Assembly (NCBI GenBank): GCA_012510865.1
Contig: JAAZHF010000105.1
Location: forward strand, 1 to 9,505
Length of the DNA stretch: 9,505 nucleotides
Reading direction: 5' to 3'
Source of the DNA: Gammaproteobacteria bacterium
Lineage (GTDB): Bacteria > Pseudomonadota > Gammaproteobacteria > Xanthomonadales > Xanthomonadaceae
Shown here in pieces: positions 6,720 through 9,505 of this stretch. The notes beneath the pieces were generated by a model that saw only the letters and a list, made by a program, of their open reading frames with translations, did not search any database and was not told where the DNA came from. The position numbers were made by a program, and so were the translations under genes. The number at the start of each line of letters is the position of its first letter. The first letter of the stretch is position 1.

Positions 6720-7154
6720 TCAACGCGCCTCGATCGTGAACGCCCCGAAGGCCACGCCCAGGTCCACGCCTTCGCCGGTGCCCGCGAGCGCCAGCGACAC
6801 CTCGCCCTTGGTCATCACCTGGGCCTTGCTGGACTTCACCGCGCCGGCGTGGGCCTCGGCGGTGGCGTAGGTGCCCAGCACCTCGTTGATCGAGCGCACG
6901 CCGGAGAACTGGCCGCGGCCGCCGCGGATCTCGCTCTTGCCGATGGTCAGGCCGCCGCCCTTGGCACTGATCCTCACCGCCATAGCCTGGCCGTTGTCGC
7001 AGCTCACGCGTCCGGTGCCCGAGGCGGTCTTGTAGAAGGCCGACCAGCCGGACATGTCGAAGTCGAGGCGGCAGGAGACGTCGCGCGCGGCCGCGGGGGC
7101 GGCGGCGACAAGCAGGGCCAGCGCGGCTGCGGGGAGAAGTCGACGGTTCGCCAT
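6720..7154 (-). CDS. Small exported protein of unknown function
   Basis: 144-residue protein with a clear Sec signal peptide: Arg-Arg near the N-terminus, an Ala/Leu core, and cleavage expected after the Ala-rich APAAA near residue 23. The mature part is about 121 residues and Gly/Ala/Ser-rich. It starts DVSCRLDFDMSGWSAFYK and has two cysteines (28 and 52) placed to form one disulfide. The rest alternates short polar and hydrophobic stretches (ISAKGGGLTIG, EVSLALAG, VDLGVAFGAFTIEAR), suggesting a small beta-sandwich or barrel in the periplasm. I do not recognise a named family; a distant likeness to the glycine-rich end of Ysc84/SYLF proteins is too weak to claim. The start is fixed by AAGGAG at 7161-7166, 6 nt before the ATG. 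It follows hslU by 127 bp, with a hairpin between, so it is probably transcribed separately. It converges with the deaminase gene, leaving 9 bp. Confidence 0.82.
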   Translation of the reverse strand: MANRRLLPAAALALLVAAAPAAARDVSCRLDFDMSGWSAFYKTASGTGRVSCDNGQAMAVRISAKGGGLTIGKSEIRGGRGQFSGVRSINEVLGTYATAEAHAGAVKSSKAQVMTKGEVSLALAGTGEGVDLGVAFGAFTIEAR

Positions 7155-7160
7155 GGGGGA

Positions 7161-7166
7161 CTCCTT
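7161..7166 (-). promoter_or_regulatory. Ribosome binding site of the small exported protein
   Basis: The minus strand reads AAGGAG, ending 6 nt before the ATG at 7154. This is close to an ideal Shine-Dalgarno sequence and confirms the start that gives an intact signal peptide. Confidence 0.75.
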
Positions 7167-7239
7167 GACTGGTGGGGGCTCCAGTCTGCCAGCGAATCGT
7201 CCCGCGACATGATCCGCTGCATGAACGCGCCGGACGTCG

Positions 7240-7264
7240 CCACGGCGAGGCGGTGTCGCCGTGG
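7240..7264 (-). terminator. Stem-loop 17 nt after the hslU stop, candidate transcript end
   Basis: A perfect 9-bp inverted repeat (CCACGGCGA with TCGCCGTGG) with a 7-nt loop lies just downstream of hslU on its strand. A further 5-bp pairing, CGGAC with GTCCG, can form around it as an alternative. There is no U-run after the stem, so it may act as a 3'-end stabiliser or work with Rho rather than as a classical intrinsic terminator. Confidence 0.5.
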
Positions 7265-7281
7265 TCCGGATCGCCGCCGCG

Positions 7282-8679
7282 CTAGAGGATGTATCGGCTC
7301 AGGTCCTGGTCCTCGATCAGGCCACCGAGCTGGGCGTCGACGTAGGCGCGGTCGATGGTCACCCGGCCGCCGCGGTCGGGCGCGTCGAAGCTCAGGCTCT
7401 CGAGGAGGCGCTCGAGCACCGTGTGCAGGCGGCGCGCGCCGATGTTTTCCTGGCGCTCGTTGACGTCCGCCGCGATCGCCGCGAGCCGGTCGACGGCGTC
7501 GTCGGCGAACACCAGCTCGAGCCCCTCGGTCCGCATGAGCTCGACGTACTGCCGTGTCAGCGCCGCCCTTGGCTCGGTGAGGATGCGCACGAAGTCGTCC
7601 TTGCTGAGCGCCGACAGCTCGACCCGGATCGGGAAGCGGCCCTGCATCTCCGGGATCAGGTCGCTGGGCTTGGCCAGGTGGAAGGCGCCCGATGCAATGA
7701 ACAGGATGTGGTCGGTCCTGACCGGGCCGTACTTGGTGCTGACCGTCGAGCCCTCGACCAGCGGCAGCAGGTCGCGCTGCACGCCCTCGCGGCTGACGTC
7801 GGCGCCCACGCCCTCGCTGCGCCTGGCGACCTTGTCGATCTCGTCGATGAAGACGATGCCGTGCTGCTCGCAGGCCTCGATCGCTGCGGCGCGCACCTCC
7901 TCCTCGTTGACCAGCTTGCCCGCCTCTTCCTCGACCAGCAGCGGGAAGGCGGCGCGGATCGCCAGCCGGCGCTTCTGGCTGCGGCCGCTGCCGAGGTTGG
8001 CGAACATCTGCTGCAGCTGCTGGCCCATTTCCTCCATGCCGGGCGGGGTCATGATGTCCACGCCGGCGCCGCCCGTCGCGAGGTCGATCTCGATCTCGCG
8101 CCCGTCGAGCTCGCCGGCGCGCAGCTGGCGGCGCAGCTTCTGCCGCGTCTCGCTCTCGCGCGGCTCGGCGCCGATGTCGACCGTGGTCGACGCGGGACCC
8201 GCGCCCTGGCCGAAGCCGAACGGCGCCTGCGGCTGCTCGCGCCTGGGCAGCAGGGCGTCGAGGATGCGGTCCTCGGCGCGCTCCTCGGCCTGGGTGCGCA
8301 TGCGCTGCTTGGCCTGGCCGCAGTAGAGCTTGACCGCGGTGTCGGCGAGGTCGCGGATGATCTGCTCGACGTCCTTGCCGACGTAGCCGACCTCGGTGAA
8401 GCGGGTGGCCTCGACCTTCACGAAGGGCGCGTTGGCCAGCGTCGCCAGGCGGCGCGCGATCTCGGTCTTGCCCACGCCGGTGGGGCCGATCATCAGGATG
8501 TTCTTGGGGATGACCTCGTTGCGCAGCTCGTCGCCGAGCTGGGCGCGGCGCCAGCGGTTGCGCAGCGCGATCGCGACCGCGCGCTTGGCGTCCTGCTGGC
8601 CGATGATGTGGCGGTCGAGCTCCTGCACGATCTCGCGCGGGGTCAAGGTGGCGTGGGACGTATCAGGCTTGTTGTTCAT
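7282..8679 (-). CDS. hslU: HslU (ClpY), ATPase/unfoldase subunit of the HslVU protease
   Basis: 465-residue AAA+ unfoldase that forms hexamers, unfolds substrates with ATP and feeds them to HslV in the cytoplasm. It opens with [16 protein letters not shown], typical of HslU. Walker A GPTGVGKT is at 65-72, the pore loop GYVG at 98-101, and Walker B VFIDEID at 276-282. An arginine-finger candidate is Arg348 in [11 protein letters not shown], and the sensor-2 region NIGARRLHT is at 412-420. The intermediate domain lies between about 118 and 250 and carries a Gln/Pro/Gly-rich insert (148-165) that makes the protein somewhat longer than E. coli HslU (443). The C-terminus [10 protein letters not shown] is the conserved tail that docks into HslV. 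I chose ATG 8679 because AAGG lies 8 nt upstream; an in-frame GTG at 8697 lacks a Shine-Dalgarno sequence and is only 5 bp from a strong hairpin. It is co-transcribed with hslV, 84 bp away. Confidence 0.98.
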   Translation of the reverse strand: MNNKPDTSHATLTPREIVQELDRHIIGQQDAKRAVAIALRNRWRRAQLGDELRNEVIPKNILMIGPTGVGKTEIARRLATLANAPFVKVEATRFTEVGYVGKDVEQIIRDLADTAVKLYCGQAKQRMRTQAEERAEDRILDALLPRREQPQAPFGFGQGAGPASTTVDIGAEPRESETRQKLRRQLRAGELDGREIEIDLATGGAGVDIMTPPGMEEMGQQLQQMFANLGSGRSQKRRLAIRAAFPLLVEEEAGKLVNEEEVRAAAIEACEQHGIVFIDEIDKVARRSEGVGADVSREGVQRDLLPLVEGSTVSTKYGPVRTDHILFIASGAFHLAKPSDLIPEMQGRFPIRVELSALSKDDFVRILTEPRAALTRQYVELMRTEGLELVFADDAVDRLAAIAADVNERQENIGARRLHTVLERLLESLSFDAPDRGGRVTIDRAYVDAQLGGLIEDQDLSRYIL

Positions 8680-8701
8680 GGGGGATGCCTTGTTCACCTT
8701 T

Positions 8702-8757
8702 TGCGGGAGCGGCCACGGCCGCGACTGGCGGGAATCGCGGCCATGGCCGCTCCCACA
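8702..8757. repeat. REP-like inverted repeat between hslV and hslU
   Basis: Two 20-bp arms (8705-8724 and 8735-8754) match at 19 positions when one is reverse-complemented, separated by a 10-nt spacer. Pairing extends outward to 8702-8757 past one further mismatch. Each arm also contains its own near-palindrome, with GCGGCCATGGCCGC perfect in the right arm. The GGGAGCGGCC...GGCCGCGA pattern resembles abundant repetitive extragenic palindromes of Xanthomonadaceae and Pseudomonas (recalled, not searched). It fills most of the gap inside the hslVU transcript, starting 6 nt after the hslV stop, and probably affects mRNA stability or the HslV:HslU ratio. Confidence 0.8.
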
Positions 8758-8763
8758 GGGCCG

Positions 8764-9315
8764 TCAGAGCTCTTCGACGACCACGTTGCGGTTGGTGTAG
8801 ATGCAGACGTCGCCGGCGATGTTCAGCGCCTCGACCGCGATCGAACGCGCGTCGAGGCGCGTGTGCGCCAGCAGCGCGCGCGCCGCCGACAGCGCGTAGG
8901 GGCCGCCGGAGCCGATCGCGATCAGCCCGTCCTCGGGCTCGATCACGTCGCCGGTGCCGCTGATGATCAGAGAGGTCTCCCTGTCGGCGACCGCAAGCAG
9001 CGCCTCGAGCTTCCCGAACCGGCGCTCGGTGCGCCAGTCCTTCGCGAGCTCGACCGCGGCGCGGGTCAGCTGGCCGTGCTTATCGAGCTTGGACTCGAAC
9101 AGTTCGAACAGGGTGAACGCGTCCGCGGCCGCACCGGCGAAGCCGGCCAGGATCTGGCCGTCCCTGCCGAGGCGGCGCACCTTGCGCGCATTGGCCTTCA
9201 TCACCGTGTTGCCGAGCGTGACCTGGCCATCGCCGGCGATGGCGACGCGGCCGTCGCGGCGCACCGACGCGATGGTGGTGGCGTGGAAGGCGTTGGGGTT
9301 CTGGCTGGGGTCCAT
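8764..9315 (-). CDS. hslV: HslV (ClpQ), proteolytic subunit of the HslVU protease
   Basis: 183-residue threonine protease of the proteasome beta-subunit fold. It forms a double hexamer capped by HslU and degrades misfolded or regulatory proteins in the cytoplasm. After a 12-residue leader ([12 protein letters not shown]) comes TTIASVRR, where Thr13 is the N-terminal nucleophile after processing. Asp29 (GDGQVTLG), Lys45 (ARKVRRL) and Ser136 (GSGG) match the other active-site positions. [17 protein letters not shown] at 58-74, AKDWRTERR at 91-99 and CIYTN at 171-175 are family hallmarks. E. coli HslV has only the initiator Met before its Thr; the longer leader here is fixed by AGGAGG 4 nt before the ATG and agrees with my memory of 183-residue xanthomonad HslV. 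It is first in the hslVU operon, 111 bp after xerC, behind a sigma-32-type promoter. Confidence 0.98.
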   Translation of the reverse strand: MDPSQNPNAFHATTIASVRRDGRVAIAGDGQVTLGNTVMKANARKVRRLGRDGQILAGFAGAAADAFTLFELFESKLDKHGQLTRAAVELAKDWRTERRFGKLEALLAVADRETSLIISGTGDVIEPEDGLIAIGSGGPYALSAARALLAHTRLDARSIAVEALNIAGDVCIYTNRNVVVEEL

Positions 9316-9319
9316 GCGG

Positions 9320-9325
9320 CCTCCT
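9320..9325 (-). promoter_or_regulatory. Ribosome binding site of hslV
   Basis: The minus strand reads AGGAGG with 4 nt before the ATG at 9315. It supports the longer HslV start and therefore the 12-residue leader before the catalytic Thr13. Confidence 0.8.
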
Positions 9326-9339
9326 GGGCTGAACCCACG

Positions 9340-9368
9340 ACGTGGGGACAGCGCCCGGCTGCTTCAAG
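9340..9368 (-). promoter_or_regulatory. Sigma-32 (RpoH) heat-shock promoter of hslVU
   Basis: On the minus strand CTTGAA (9363-9368) is followed after 15 bp by CCCCACGT (9340-9347). The RpoH consensus is CTTGAA, 13-17 bp, then CCCCATnT, so the -35 is perfect and the -10 differs only at the sixth base. Transcription would start near 9333, giving a leader of about 18 nt that carries the hslV Shine-Dalgarno sequence. hslVU belongs to the RpoH regulon in E. coli, so gene and signal agree. Confidence 0.8.
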
Positions 9369-9407
9369 CGCCGTGGCAGGCCCTTCCGCCCCGCGGCGGC
9401 GCGGCAG

Positions 9408-9425
9408 GCGCCCCGTGGAGGGCGC
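9408..9425 (-). terminator. Short stem-loop directly after the xerC stop
   Basis: Six perfect GC pairs (9408-9413 with 9420-9425) and a 6-nt loop begin one base after the xerC stop codon. There is no U-run and the stem is short, so it is a weak candidate for ending or pausing the xerC transcript before the separate hslV promoter. Stems of this size are common by chance in GC-rich DNA. Confidence 0.25.
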
Positions 9426-9426
9426 G

Positions 9427-9505
9427 CTACTTCTTCCGCTTCGCCCGCGGATGCGCTTCGTCGTAGACCCGGGCCAGGTGCTGGAAATCCAGGTGGGTGT
9501 AGATC
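9427..9505 (-). CDS. xerC: XerC tyrosine recombinase, C-terminal end only (truncated by window edge)
   Basis: Only the last 25 residues and the TAG stop are inside the window: IYTHLDFQHLARVYDEAHPR followed by AKRKK. This is the characteristic C-terminus of XerC. The Tyr in IYTHLDF is the DNA-cleaving nucleophile that resolves chromosome dimers at dif together with XerD. The ending HPRAKR is typical of XerC rather than XerD or phage integrases. Gene order xerC-hslV-hslU is, as I recall, common in xanthomonads and other gammaproteobacteria, which supports the call. The remainder of the gene lies beyond the right edge. Confidence 0.9.
   Translation of the reverse strand, partial: IYTHLDFQHLARVYDEAHPRAKRKK

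Noticed and set aside
8695..8697. GTG at 8697 as the hslU start
   Set aside because: No Shine-Dalgarno sequence, and it abuts the REP-like hairpin; ATG 8679 has AAGG at a reasonable distance and gives a normal HslU N-terminus.
1..9505. CRISPR arrays, tRNA/rRNA genes, insertion sequences, phage genes or defence systems
   Set aside because: No spaced direct repeats, cloverleaf sequences, transposase motifs or defence-type domains are visible; xerC here is the chromosomal housekeeping recombinase next to hslVU, not an integron or phage integrase.

Overview
The window looks like ordinary chromosome from a high-GC gammaproteobacterium, most likely Xanthomonadaceae (Lysobacter, Luteimonas or Pseudoxanthomonas type). 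The grounds are the very GC-rich coding sequence, the order xerC-hslV-hslU, an HslV with a 12-residue leader before its catalytic threonine (a form I recall from xanthomonads), and a REP-like inverted repeat of a type I associate with this family. Genus is inference; no rRNA or other marker is present.

Layout. A PfkB-family sugar/nucleoside kinase enters from the left edge on the + strand (2-919) and lacks its first residues. It converges, with a 9-bp gap, on four minus-strand genes. In transcription order these are a secreted metzincin-type zinc metallopeptidase (6105-4645), ubiE for ubiquinone/menaquinone methylation (4637-3879), a lipoprotein M1 aminopeptidase of the leukotriene-A4-hydrolase type (3804-1750), and a small lipoprotein of unknown function (1693-929). 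A cytosine-deaminase-like gene (6255-6710, +) is divergent from the metallopeptidase and converges, again with a 9-bp gap, on a small exported protein of unknown function (7154-6720, -). The right end holds the heat-shock protease operon hslV-hslU (9315-7282, -), preceded by the last 25 codons of xerC (9505-9427, -).

How they work together. HslV and HslU form the two-component ATP-dependent protease. Its promoter in the xerC-hslV gap is a near-perfect sigma-32 (RpoH) site, and a REP-like hairpin sits between the two genes. The two exported peptidases flank ubiE, but nothing in the sequence ties them to quinone synthesis. ubiE starts 7 bp after the metallopeptidase stop and has no Shine-Dalgarno sequence, although a -10-like hexamer sits at the spacing expected for a leaderless transcript.

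No mobile element, CRISPR array, tRNA/rRNA, toxin-antitoxin or defence locus is visible, and no gap exceeds about 150 bp. I found no convincing undescribed multi-gene system. The points most worth a second look are the deaminase with tyrosine in place of a zinc-ligand cysteine, the sigma-32 promoter, the inter-hslVU hairpin whose mismatches become G-U pairs in mRNA, the possible leaderless ubiE, and three exported proteins of unknown family or function.
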